Positions 5,736 through 12,540 of a stretch of 12,575 bases of DNA are shown piece after piece (the first letter of the stretch is position 1; each line of letters starts with the position of its first letter). Below the pieces are notes generated by a model, which was given only the letters and a program-made list of their open reading frames with translations, searched no databases and was not told where the DNA came from. This DNA comes from Clostridiales bacterium (lineage in GTDB: Bacteria; Bacillota; Clostridia; Lachnospirales; Lachnospiraceae), in NCBI GenBank assembly GCA_021203115.1, contig JAJQBV010000009.1, positions 1-12,575 on the forward strand, read 5' to 3'. Made by a program: the position numbers and the translations under genes.

Positions 5736-7858
5736 TATGCCTCCACCTCCTTCTGTTCATTGGAAAACTCAGTCCACAATCTGGAAGGATGAATCTGCAG
5801 CCGGAGGTCACACTGCAGGCAGCGGCCTGACTCTCCGCAGATATCGCTGTCGCAGATGCCGAAGTCAAACGGTTTGAAATTGTCCTGCCGCTCCTCCACC
5901 GGGAGAATCTGTTTTTTCGCCGCGGTGAGATAGCCGAAGCCCTCAGATTTGCCGATGTACGGATCCGCGAACTGCTCCGGCGCGAGAACCTCGCTGATGT
6001 CGCCGTCGCCGCCCAGATAAAGGTCGATCTGCTCCGCAGCCTCTCTGCCGGACGCGATCGCCTGAACGACGGATTTTGTTCCGTAGGTCACATCGCCCGC
6101 CGCAAAAATCCCTTCCACGAATGTCGCCAGTGTTTTCGGATCCACGACGATGCTGTTTGCCTTGTCGAGCTGCAGGCCGCATTCCGGCGTCAGCTCCGAC
6201 CACTGGCCGGTGGCAAAGATGACGGTGTCGCCGTCGATGTGATGCTCGGAGCCCTCCTCCTTCTCGGTGATCGCCCTGCGGTTCTCATCGAAATAGAAGC
6301 GTTTTACGTTCATAAAGTCCACACCGGTTACATGATCTTCACCGGTGATGCGCTCAAAGGTCTGCGCCGGATGGACAAAGATGCCCTCCTCCTGCGCCTG
6401 CTCGATCTCCTCGTCGTCGGCAGTCATCGCTTCCCGCGCCTCCAGACAGGCCAGATGAATTTCCTCTGCGCCGAGCCGTTTCGCGGTTCTCGCACAGTCA
6501 AACGCCACGTTGCCGCCGCCGAGAACAATGATCCGCTTGCCGATGCCGGTTTCCATCCCCATGCTGGCTTTCCGCAGGAAATCAATGTTCACATGCACGC
6601 CCTCCAGATCCTTTCCCGGGATGGGAAGCCGGACGCCCATGTGATTTCCCGTCGCCATGAGCACCGCGTCATATTCGCCCAGAAGATCAACGGGATTGTT
6701 GATCCGGACGCCGGTCTCCATGACCACGCCCTGATCCGAGATGACCTTTGCCTCTTCCGCGACCACATTGCGGGGAAGACGGTAGGACGGAATGCCGTAG
6801 GACATCATGCCGCCGACCGTCGGAAGCTCTTCCTTCACGGTCACCGCATGCCCCTGCTTGCGCAGATAGTATGCCGCCGTCAGGCCGGCCGGGCCGCCGC
6901 CCACCACGCACACCTTTTTCCCGGTATCCGGAAGCTGCTTGCCCTTACCCTTCCAGTAGGAGCCGGTGTCATGCTCCGCCGCGTACCGCTTAATCTCGCG
7001 GATGGACATGGCCTCGCTGACCTCATTTCTCTTGCACTCCTTCGCACAGGCCTGCGTGCAGATCAGGCCGAGCGTGTGCGGGAAAGGAGCCTTCTCGCGG
7101 ACGACCGCAGCAGCTGCGTCGCAGTTGCCCTCCTTCACGAAACGGATATAGCGCGGAATGTCCGTGTGCACCGGACATGCGTACCGGCACGGAACCAGCG
7201 CATCCTCTTTTTTCACATTTGTCGTCAGCAGCTGAATCTTGTCGCGGATGGTGCCGGTGGGACATACCTCCGCACAGGCGGTACAGAACCTGCAGTCCGC
7301 ATCCTTCAGCAGCTTATCATGCAGCGTGCCGACATAGGTCTCCATGTCCTTTTTCTGATACTGCAGAACGCCCACGCCGCGCAGATTGTTGCAGGCGCGG
7401 ACACAGCGGCCGCAGAGCACACAGCGATTCATATCGTGCGTCAGCAGCGGGTTCTCCTCGTTCATCTTGATGCCCTTGCTGCGGACGCGCATGCGCGCAT
7501 TGTTTGCGCCTATGTACTGGATCAGGGTCTGCATTTCACAGTTGCCGTACTTGGGACATGTGGAGCAATCCTCCGGATGCCCCGCCAGCAAAAGCTCCAG
7601 CGCCAGCGTTCTCAGCTTGTTTACCTGCTCCGTCTTCGTATGGATGACCATACCATCCTTTGCCCGCAGTGTACAGGACGGGGTGACGCCCTCCTGACCG
7701 TCCACCTCCACAATGCACATGCGGCAGGAGCCATTCTCCGGAAGATCCGGATGGTGGCACAGGTGCGGAATGTAGATGCCGTTTTGCAGGGCACATTCCA
7801 GCACATTTGCGTTGTCCTCCACTGTCAGGCGGACACCGTCAATCGTGATAACTGCCAT
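5735..7858 (-). CDS. NuoG-like / GltD-like fusion: NAD(P)H-dependent multi-cluster iron-sulfur flavoprotein
   Basis: A 707-residue cytoplasmic redox protein. Domains in order: a [2Fe-2S] ferredoxin fold (C34, C45, C48, C62); the NuoG His-Cys cluster motif H94-x3-C98-x2-C101-x5-C107; two [4Fe-4S] motifs (C146, C149, C152, C156 and C189, C192, C195, C199); and a dihydropyrimidine-dehydrogenase/GltD-type Fe-S domain (C224, C228, C267, C271, C275). Next come FAD binding (CVVGGGPAGLTAAYYLRKQG, 317-336) and NAD(P)H binding (VLGGGNVAFDCARTAKRLGA, 445-464), closing with FAAGDVTYGT. A short tail holds four more cysteines (C669, C674, C680, C683). It presumably takes hydride from NAD(P)H on FAD and feeds electrons into the clusters. 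Where GltD/NfnB proteins have YRR binding the NADPH phosphate, this one has CLE (471-473), which favours NADH. ATG at 7858 is preceded by GGAGGAGG. It is the first gene of the operon and is followed by the NuoF-like gene with a one-base overlap. Confidence 0.92.
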   Translation of the reverse strand: MAVITIDGVRLTVEDNANVLECALQNGIYIPHLCHHPDLPENGSCRMCIVEVDGQEGVTPSCTLRAKDGMVIHTKTEQVNKLRTLALELLLAGHPEDCSTCPKYGNCEMQTLIQYIGANNARMRVRSKGIKMNEENPLLTHDMNRCVLCGRCVRACNNLRGVGVLQYQKKDMETYVGTLHDKLLKDADCRFCTACAEVCPTGTIRDKIQLLTTNVKKEDALVPCRYACPVHTDIPRYIRFVKEGNCDAAAAVVREKAPFPHTLGLICTQACAKECKRNEVSEAMSIREIKRYAAEHDTGSYWKGKGKQLPDTGKKVCVVGGGPAGLTAAYYLRKQGHAVTVKEELPTVGGMMSYGIPSYRLPRNVVAEEAKVISDQGVVMETGVRINNPVDLLGEYDAVLMATGNHMGVRLPIPGKDLEGVHVNIDFLRKASMGMETGIGKRIIVLGGGNVAFDCARTAKRLGAEEIHLACLEAREAMTADDEEIEQAQEEGIFVHPAQTFERITGEDHVTGVDFMNVKRFYFDENRRAITEKEEGSEHHIDGDTVIFATGQWSELTPECGLQLDKANSIVVDPKTLATFVEGIFAAGDVTYGTKSVVQAIASGREAAEQIDLYLGGDGDISEVLAPEQFADPYIGKSEGFGYLTAAKKQILPVEERQDNFKPFDFGICDSDICGESGRCLQCDLRLQIHPSRLWTEFSNEQKEVEA

Positions 7859-7894
7859 GTTTACCTCCTCCGTAACTACCGTTCAACCGGTGTT

Positions 7895-7910
7895 TTCAAC
7901 ATTTGTTGAC
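7895..7910. promoter_or_regulatory. Operator dyad 1 (TTCAAC-n4-GTTGAC)
   Basis: An inverted repeat with six-base arms and an ATTT centre. Its right arm overlaps the -35 box of the regulator gene. It also lies just downstream of the expected start site of the redox operon (near 7915). Occupancy would repress the regulator and could block the operon. A further half site TTCAAC lies at 7882-7887. It is the mirror image of the dyad at 7991-8006, which argues for one dimeric protein binding both, most simply the PucR-type product encoded alongside. Confidence 0.68.
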
Positions 7911-7934
7911 TTTCTGATAAAATTATAACATAAT
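7906..7934 (+). promoter_or_regulatory. Promoter of the PucR-type regulator gene
   Basis: TTGACT (7906-7911) and CATAAT (7929-7934) are separated by exactly 17 bases, each with five of six matches to consensus. Transcription would start near 7941, giving a leader of about 107 bases that contains the second dyad. The -35 box is shared with operator dyad 1, which points to autoregulation. Confidence 0.65.
7922..7927 (-). promoter_or_regulatory. -10 box of the redox operon promoter, with no good -35 box
   Basis: On the minus strand a perfect TATAAT is present, and TATTAT lies just upstream as a second candidate. The sequence 16-18 bases upstream has no resemblance to TTGACA. This fits a promoter that needs an activator. 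A GTTGAA half site (7960-7965) lies just upstream of where a -35 box would be, and dyad 2 is centred about 84 bases upstream of the likely start. Confidence 0.5.
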
Positions 7935-7990
7935 ACTCTTATATTCGCCTCATACAGGTGTTGAAATATCCGTTTTTTACAGATTTTATT

Positions 7991-8012
7991 TTCAACAAAT
8001 GTTGAATTCAAC
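7991..8012. promoter_or_regulatory. Operator dyad 2 (TTCAAC-n4-GTTGAA) with an adjoining half site
   Basis: A perfect six-base inverted repeat with an AAAT centre (7991-8006), followed immediately by another TTCAAC (8007-8012). Read on the other strand its centre is ATTT, so it is dyad 1 in the opposite orientation. The centres are 96 bases apart, about nine helical turns, a spacing that would allow looping across the divergent promoters. The identity of the binding protein is inferred from position. Confidence 0.68.
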
Positions 8013-8047
8013 GCATGTGCGAAAATATCAGAAACAGGAGGAATCTC

Positions 8048-8596
8048 ATGATCCGTCTGCAGAATCTGCTTGAAAACCTAAGTGAATCCGACGGTCTTGC
8101 CGTCACCTCTCTCCACAGTCCGGAGCGGATGGTAAACCGGGCGGAAATCCTGACCACAGACACCATTCCCGACACGGGAACGCTCTATCTGTCCGCTGGG
8201 CGGAACACGCTGAAAAGTCACCGCCTTCAAGAACGGATTCTGACGCTGTCCGAGCCCTGCCTGATCCTGACGGACAAGGCGCAGGAACTGCCGTTTCCCC
8301 TGATTCTGGTCCGCGAGATTCACGATGTCAACCAGCTTTTTGCCTCCATTCTGCAGCGGCTTCGCTTCGAGGAGGAGCTTCAGTTCGAGACGACGCAGCT
8401 CTATCAGCTCCTCTACACCGGAAAAGGGCTGGATGACATCGTCCTTCATGCACAGAACATGCTGGGGCGGGCGGTCTCTGTTCTGGATGCCGGTTATACC
8501 ATGCTGGCCGTCTCCCCGATGATGTGGGAGCTCCCCTTCGGCGTGGAGAGCAACGATGCCGGCGCGACTTCGATTGACTCCGCGCACAGGAGGTGA
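8048..8596 (+). CDS. PucR/CdaR-type transcriptional regulator, N-terminal part of a frameshifted gene
   Basis: An open frame of 182 residues encoding the sensory half of a PucR/CdaR-like regulator. The start at 8048 is supported by AGGAGG six bases upstream; an ATG at 8015 lacks such a site. It begins MIRLQNLLENLSESDGL. A GAF-like segment with VSVLDAGYTMLAVS lies near residues 145-158 and the frame ends SIDSAHRR. The DNA-binding domain is missing because the frame stops at TGA 8594-8596, and the rest of the protein continues in another frame. Removing one CG from the CGCG at 8581-8584 gives SIDSAQEVKSLRRL, which joins both parts into a single 516-residue protein of usual size for the family. 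It would control the divergent redox operon and probably itself. As written, this piece alone could not bind DNA by the family's normal domain. Confidence 0.8.
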   Translation: MIRLQNLLENLSESDGLAVTSLHSPERMVNRAEILTTDTIPDTGTLYLSAGRNTLKSHRLQERILTLSEPCLILTDKAQELPFPLILVREIHDVNQLFASILQRLRFEEELQFETTQLYQLLYTGKGLDDIVLHAQNMLGRAVSVLDAGYTMLAVSPMMWELPFGVESNDAGATSIDSAHRR

Positions 8597-9600
8597 AAAG
8601 CCTGCGCCGGCTGAATATCGAACAGCAGATTTACCAGCACACCCACGCCTTTTTCGTTCAGACGGAAGACCACCCGGACACCAACTGGATCTTCTGCGCC
8701 ATCCGCATCCAGCATGTCATGTCCGGCTATGTGGCGGTCTGCCTGCCCGACCGGGCCGACGCCTCCGAGCGCGAGCTGCTGCTGACCTCCGTCATCGCAG
8801 ACATCTGCTCCGTGGAGATGCAGAAGCACGACTTTTTCGCTCACCAGACCGGCCTCCAGTACGAGACCTTCCTCACCGACCTGATTGAGGGGCGTTTCAC
8901 CAGCCTTCCGATGATTGAGTCACGTTTTAAAGTTCTGAACCGCCATCTGGGAAAATTTTTCTGTCTCGCCATCCTCTACCGGAGCGAGCCGCACAACAGC
9001 GAGCTTTTCAACGAACGGCAGATGTCCACCCTGCGAAACACCTATCCCGGCAGCATGTCTGTCGTGTACAAAAACAATATCGTCCTGCTTCTGAATCAGG
9101 ATACCCCCGTCCTGCTCCGCCCGGATCTGATCCGCCCGATGGCGCAGTTTGCGCTGCAGAACCAGCTGAAGGTCTATTTAAGCCAGCCCTTCGCGGATAT
9201 TCTCAAAATCAGGATCTTTTACGAGCAAGCGCAGCACACGCTGGAACTCTCCGACCCCCGCAGCCCCGACCAACTGATCTATTTCAGCACCGAAGCGCTG
9301 CCCTTCTATCTGTTCTCCAAATGCAGTTACGAGGAATTGGAGACCGGCATCCACCACCACATCTTCCAGTTGCAGGACTATGACCGTCAGTATCACACGG
9401 AATTCATCACCACGCTCCGGGCATATCTCGCGCACAACCGGAACGTCACGCAGACCGCGGAGTACCTCCATGTCCACCGCAGCACCCTCTTTTACCGGAT
9501 GAAAAAAATAGAGGAACTGCTGGAGGTGAGCCTTTCGGACTCCCACCTGCTGTTCCTCTATGAATTATCGCTGCAGATCTGGGATTACCTGAGCCGGTAA
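8593..9600 (+). CDS. PucR/CdaR-type transcriptional regulator, C-terminal part with HTH
   Basis: An open frame of 335 residues carrying the central and DNA-binding parts of the same regulator. The end is a classic PucR C-terminal helix-turn-helix: NVTQTAEYLHVHRSTLFYRM (about residues 284-303) followed by KKIEELL and the hydrophobic tail typical of the HTH_30 domain. The only start near the upstream stop is GTG at 8593, overlapping it as GTGA. AGGAGG runs directly into this GTG, so spacing for initiation there is poor; reinitiation is possible but weak. LRAQEV immediately before the GTG reads naturally into KSLRRLNIEQQIY, so the true protein continues upstream and this is the 3' part of a frameshifted gene rather than a separate one. 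The gene ends 23 bases from the convergent surface-protein gene, with only a four-base-pair hairpin between. Confidence 0.85.
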   Translation: MKSLRRLNIEQQIYQHTHAFFVQTEDHPDTNWIFCAIRIQHVMSGYVAVCLPDRADASERELLLTSVIADICSVEMQKHDFFAHQTGLQYETFLTDLIEGRFTSLPMIESRFKVLNRHLGKFFCLAILYRSEPHNSELFNERQMSTLRNTYPGSMSVVYKNNIVLLLNQDTPVLLRPDLIRPMAQFALQNQLKVYLSQPFADILKIRIFYEQAQHTLELSDPRSPDQLIYFSTEALPFYLFSKCSYEELETGIHHHIFQLQDYDRQYHTEFITTLRAYLAHNRNVTQTAEYLHVHRSTLFYRMKKIEELLEVSLSDSHLLFLYELSLQIWDYLSR

Positions 9601-9623
9601 AGCCAGTTTAAGACTGCACTTTC

Positions 9624-11675
9624 TTATTTTGCGTTCTTTCTTTTTCTGGAATATACCGCTCCGGCCATACCCGCCGCGCAGACCGCAATCAGTATGAAAT
9701 ACAGATTTACTCGATTCGTGTCACCGGTCTTGGCCGCTGTAGTTGCGGTAGCTGTGGTCGTGGTATCTGTGGTTGTACTACCCGTAGTAGTGTTATCTGT
9801 GGTAGTGGTGGTTGTAGTTGTTGTACTGTCACTCGCAGAAGTCTCGGTAAACGTAAACGCATATGTGGAAAAACAATCTGTCTCGAACGAAAGCGTTTCC
9901 GCCGCTTCTGTGTAAGTGGTCGTCAGCATGGCTGCCGCACCGTCATGCACACGCGCTGTTCCGTAGCTTCCGCTCTTTCCGCTGACCGCCGTCTGCATGG
10001 TATCCGGAATCAGAATCGTAATCGTTACATTACTGCTGATTTCCGTTATCTCAGAGACGGTATAATCTGTATCCAGTGTGCCGCTCGGATCCATCACCTG
10101 CTTGGACAGCGTGATATCCATGTAATATGTGCTGATGGAATCTGTCAACGCCGCAATCAGAGCCTTGTCCTCATCCGAAACCGTGGCATTATGGTCATTC
10201 ACCGTCAAAACAAACGCGATACTGTAACCTCTCGCAAGCAATTCCCTGTCGGCATCTGACAAAAGCGCAGAAGCCGGAATATCTGCAGTCACTCCCGAAA
10301 TTCCATCTACTCTTGTCGACACATTACTGGATGCGCTCTCCAACACGGCATCCGTCGGCAGCCAGACAACAAGATCATCCGCGTCGCTGTCTGTCCAGAA
10401 ACTGATATCCGCACTTTTCTCTTCAGAATATACTGTGTAGGTGGTGTAGGCAGCCAGTGTCACGGACAGTTTGGACGCAAGTTCGTAGGCTGTATAGCGG
10501 ATCCACTCCACATTTTCGTCATCTGTCAGGCTTGTCTCATCCCCCTCGTAAGACATCTGCATCACCGTACCGCCCCTAAAGTTGAAACCTCCAGAGAATG
10601 TGCCGTCCAGAACCGAAGTACCGTAAACATAGAGATCATGGGTGTACGCGCTATGATCAGAATCATTACCAAGTTCGGAATCATGGAACGTGACATACGC
10701 ATTGTTCAGGTGAATCGCTTCTTCTTCAGAAAATCTTGAAGTGTCAATCTCAGCCGCATCCACGGCACGCCCGTTGATGCTGATATAACTCTGCGTCGCA
10801 GTCGTATCCAGACCGCTGATCTCGGATCCTATGATAACCCGGGCAGCCTCATCCGATTCGCCTGGTTCAAGCCGCAGCGATTCCGCGACATACACGTCGC
10901 CGCCGATGAAAACTGTCGATCCCGCTATGGCTTGCATGCTTCCCCAGTCACAGTTATCGCCGCCGGTAACAGTGGCGTCGCCGCCGACCGTCAGCACGCA
11001 CTCGTCCACATCGTATTCCGATTCCCCGACGCAAATGCTGTCTGTCGCAGTGACATCACCGGAGACAGTGAGGGTACTTTCCCCTACGACTCCCACAGCC
11101 CAGACGTCAACACTTCCGCCAACTGTTGCAGAAGAAGAATCGAAAATTTCCATTGTGTTATAATATCCGTCTCCGTCATCTTCCTCTATGATATCGCCGC
11201 CGACCGTGACGTCCGTACCGTAGCATCCGAACCAGTCGTCATAGAAAACACTGCCGGATACGGTCAGGCTGCCGCCGTCATTATAGCAGGTGCCCGCAGT
11301 TAAGTCGCCGGATACCGTGACGGTACCGTAATTGATAAAGCCGGCGTCCCTATCTGTATTCAAATCACCGGAAATCTGCACCGCTGACCCGGGATCAACA
11401 CAAAAAGAATATGCCTCAACTCCTCCTGCCGTCAGAGTACCCGATCCCATCACATCAATATAAGTTCCTTCCTCCCCATAAATCACATGGCTGCCAAGGT
11501 TTAACCCCTCCGCCCCAATCATCAGGTCTGCATCGCCGGTCAGATTACCACCATCATCCTCCACAGACACTACCACGATATCCATGTCAAGGTCGTCGCT
11601 GATCGTGCCCAGGTAGTTGCCGACCTCATAAAAATCACTCACTGTCAGGCTGTCCACTTCATCCCAGGTGGTCAC
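9624..11675 (-). CDS. Cell-surface protein, main part: beta-solenoid-like repeats, Thr-rich stalk, sorting-type C-terminus
   Basis: A 683-residue frame starting nominally at GTG 11675. It has no ribosome binding site and no signal peptide, and continues the frame of the upstream piece across one TGA, so it is almost certainly the C-terminal part of one protein. Eight short repeats of the type LTVSGDV (near residues 101, 120, 139, 157, 184, 204, 230 and 257) suggest a beta-solenoid. A domain at about 440-610 ending DCFSTYAFTF resembles modules seen before the anchors of clostridial surface proteins. A threonine-rich stalk (about 615-646) follows. The C-terminus has KTGD (649-652), a hydrophobic helix and the basic tail YSRKRKNAK, laid out like a sortase substrate, but the LP of LPxTG is replaced by AA. 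The role is probably adhesion or wall structure; the ligand is unknown. Confidence 0.75.
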   Translation of the reverse strand: MTTWDEVDSLTVSDFYEVGNYLGTISDDLDMDIVVVSVEDDGGNLTGDADLMIGAEGLNLGSHVIYGEEGTYIDVMGSGTLTAGGVEAYSFCVDPGSAVQISGDLNTDRDAGFINYGTVTVSGDLTAGTCYNDGGSLTVSGSVFYDDWFGCYGTDVTVGGDIIEEDDGDGYYNTMEIFDSSSATVGGSVDVWAVGVVGESTLTVSGDVTATDSICVGESEYDVDECVLTVGGDATVTGGDNCDWGSMQAIAGSTVFIGGDVYVAESLRLEPGESDEAARVIIGSEISGLDTTATQSYISINGRAVDAAEIDTSRFSEEEAIHLNNAYVTFHDSELGNDSDHSAYTHDLYVYGTSVLDGTFSGGFNFRGGTVMQMSYEGDETSLTDDENVEWIRYTAYELASKLSVTLAAYTTYTVYSEEKSADISFWTDSDADDLVVWLPTDAVLESASSNVSTRVDGISGVTADIPASALLSDADRELLARGYSIAFVLTVNDHNATVSDEDKALIAALTDSISTYYMDITLSKQVMDPSGTLDTDYTVSEITEISSNVTITILIPDTMQTAVSGKSGSYGTARVHDGAAAMLTTTYTEAAETLSFETDCFSTYAFTFTETSASDSTTTTTTTTTDNTTTGSTTTDTTTTATATTAAKTGDTNRVNLYFILIAVCAAGMAGAVYSRKRKNAK

Positions 11676-11687
11676 CAGGTACTGCGT

Positions 11688-12461
11688 TCAGAGGACAGCC
11701 AGAACCTCGCCCTCTTCCTCGATCTCGGTGGAGGCAACCTCACCAATATATCCGGTATAATTCACATGGTTTAACTCATACGCATTTGACAGGTACAGAT
11801 AATACGTTGCGTCTTCCGGCACATAAAAAGTCACATAATCTCCCTGCCCGGAAAAATTGAAGTAAATATATGTAAACGTTTCATCAAGCAGCAAGCCGAT
11901 CAGGTTATAATCGTCCTCATCATCGACCGAGACATAAATCTCATATGTCACTCCGCCTTCCAGTTCGAACGCATAACCCTCCGCATACAGCTCAGTCTCT
12001 GTTGTGACATCCTCGCCATACAGCCATCCCCACGAGAGCAGGTCGCTGCTCGCCGTAGTGGTCTTGGTCAAATCTCCGGAAAAATCGCCGATCTCCGTTG
12101 CAGTATAGAAATCTGCATTATAGAGATCGCCGTTGGAATCCGCATCATCCTCATCCTCACCGTCATCCTCATCGTCTGCGGCAGTGTAAACAGTATCACC
12201 GCTGCCAGTATCTTCACTGTCAGCGCTTTCGTCCTCATCCTCACTGTCATCTGCTGCGGCGGCAATAACACTCTCATCGTCAGCGCCCGCATCACCCGTA
12301 CCATCGCCGTCTGCGTACGCTTCTCCTGTACTCCCGCCGTCTGCATCTGCGGCACTGCCTGTATCTGCACTGCTCCCATCTGCAGCAAATGCGCCAAGTC
12401 CCATATTTACCGACAAAACAAGAGCCAGCACAAGAGCCAGATACTTCATTTTATGCTTCAT
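11688..12461 (-). CDS. Cell-surface protein, N-terminal part: signal peptide, acidic linker, PPC-like domain
   Basis: A 257-residue frame. It begins with a clear signal peptide (MKHKMKYLALVLALVLSVNM, cleavage probably after AFA near residue 26). A long Asp/Glu/Ser/Gly/Ala-rich, probably disordered segment runs to about residue 110. A beta-rich domain at about 150-245 (FELEGGVTYEIYVSV, DYVTFYVPEDATYYLYLSN) resembles pre-peptidase C-terminal (PPC) beta-sandwich domains. The start is supported by GGGAGG eight bases upstream. The frame ends at TGA 11688-11690, but the next codons are open in the same frame (T-Q-Y-L, then 683 codons), giving a 945-codon protein that would have a signal peptide at one end and an anchor at the other. 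As written, this fragment would be secreted without an anchor. Confidence 0.8.
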   Translation of the reverse strand: MKHKMKYLALVLALVLSVNMGLGAFAADGSSADTGSAADADGGSTGEAYADGDGTGDAGADDESVIAAAADDSEDEDESADSEDTGSGDTVYTAADDEDDGEDEDDADSNGDLYNADFYTATEIGDFSGDLTKTTTASSDLLSWGWLYGEDVTTETELYAEGYAFELEGGVTYEIYVSVDDEDDYNLIGLLLDETFTYIYFNFSGQGDYVTFYVPEDATYYLYLSNAYELNHVNYTGYIGEVASTEIEEEGEVLAVL

Positions 12462-12509
12462 AGTGGTATCCTCCCAAGTTTATAATAAAAATCTGCCTAC
12501 ATACATATA

Positions 12510-12540
12510 TTTATAACATACCCCCCCCAGGCCGTCCGAA
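12510..12540 (-). promoter_or_regulatory. Possible promoter of the surface-protein gene with a G tract in its spacer
   Basis: On the minus strand TATAAA (12510-12515) is a good -10 box about 49 bases before the start codon. The only -35-like hexamer is TTCGGA (12535-12540), 19 bases away with three of six matches. Between them lies a run of eight G. The weak -35 and long spacer make this tentative. Confidence 0.3.
12521..12528 (-). repeat. Homopolymeric tract of eight G (minus strand) upstream of the surface-protein gene
   Basis: Eight consecutive C on the plus strand, read as G in the direction of the gene, 60 bases upstream of the start codon in otherwise AT-rich promoter DNA. It is directly visible. 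Tracts of this length are prone to slipped-strand length change in many bacteria, but instability here is inference. Confidence 0.9.

Noticed and set aside
2936..7858. Flavin-based electron bifurcation (Nfn or HydABC type)
   Set aside because: No ferredoxin-reducing partner, NfnA-like subunit or hydrogenase is present, and the NuoF-like subunit lacks FMN motifs. Bifurcation cannot be supported from this sequence.
6239..7909. Long plus-strand open frame of 556 codons opposite the NuoG/GltD fusion
   Set aside because: It is antisense to a protein with many intact cofactor motifs, shows no recognisable domain and is His/Leu/Arg-rich, as expected for a shadow of GC-rich coding sequence.
8575..8600. 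Programmed ribosomal frameshifting in the regulator gene
   Set aside because: A -1 shift would be needed, but no slippery heptamer lies in the usable interval. Tandem AGG AGG codons are linked to +1 shifts, which give the wrong frame. A CG indel explains the data more simply.
9601..9623. Terminator between the convergent regulator and surface-protein genes
   Set aside because: Only a four-base-pair CAGT/ACTG hairpin with no proper T-run is present, too weak to call.
9740..9835. Short tandem DNA repeat or CRISPR-like array
   Set aside because: It is simply the low-complexity Thr-codon stretch of the surface protein stalk; there are no regular repeats with unique spacers.
11688..11690. UGA as selenocysteine, or UGA reassigned to Trp or Gly in this organism
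   Set aside because: No selenoprotein context or obvious SECIS hairpin was recognised after the codon, and the protein is a surface adhesin type. Trp is encoded by TGG throughout and no other coding sequence contains in-frame TGA, which argues against reassignment.
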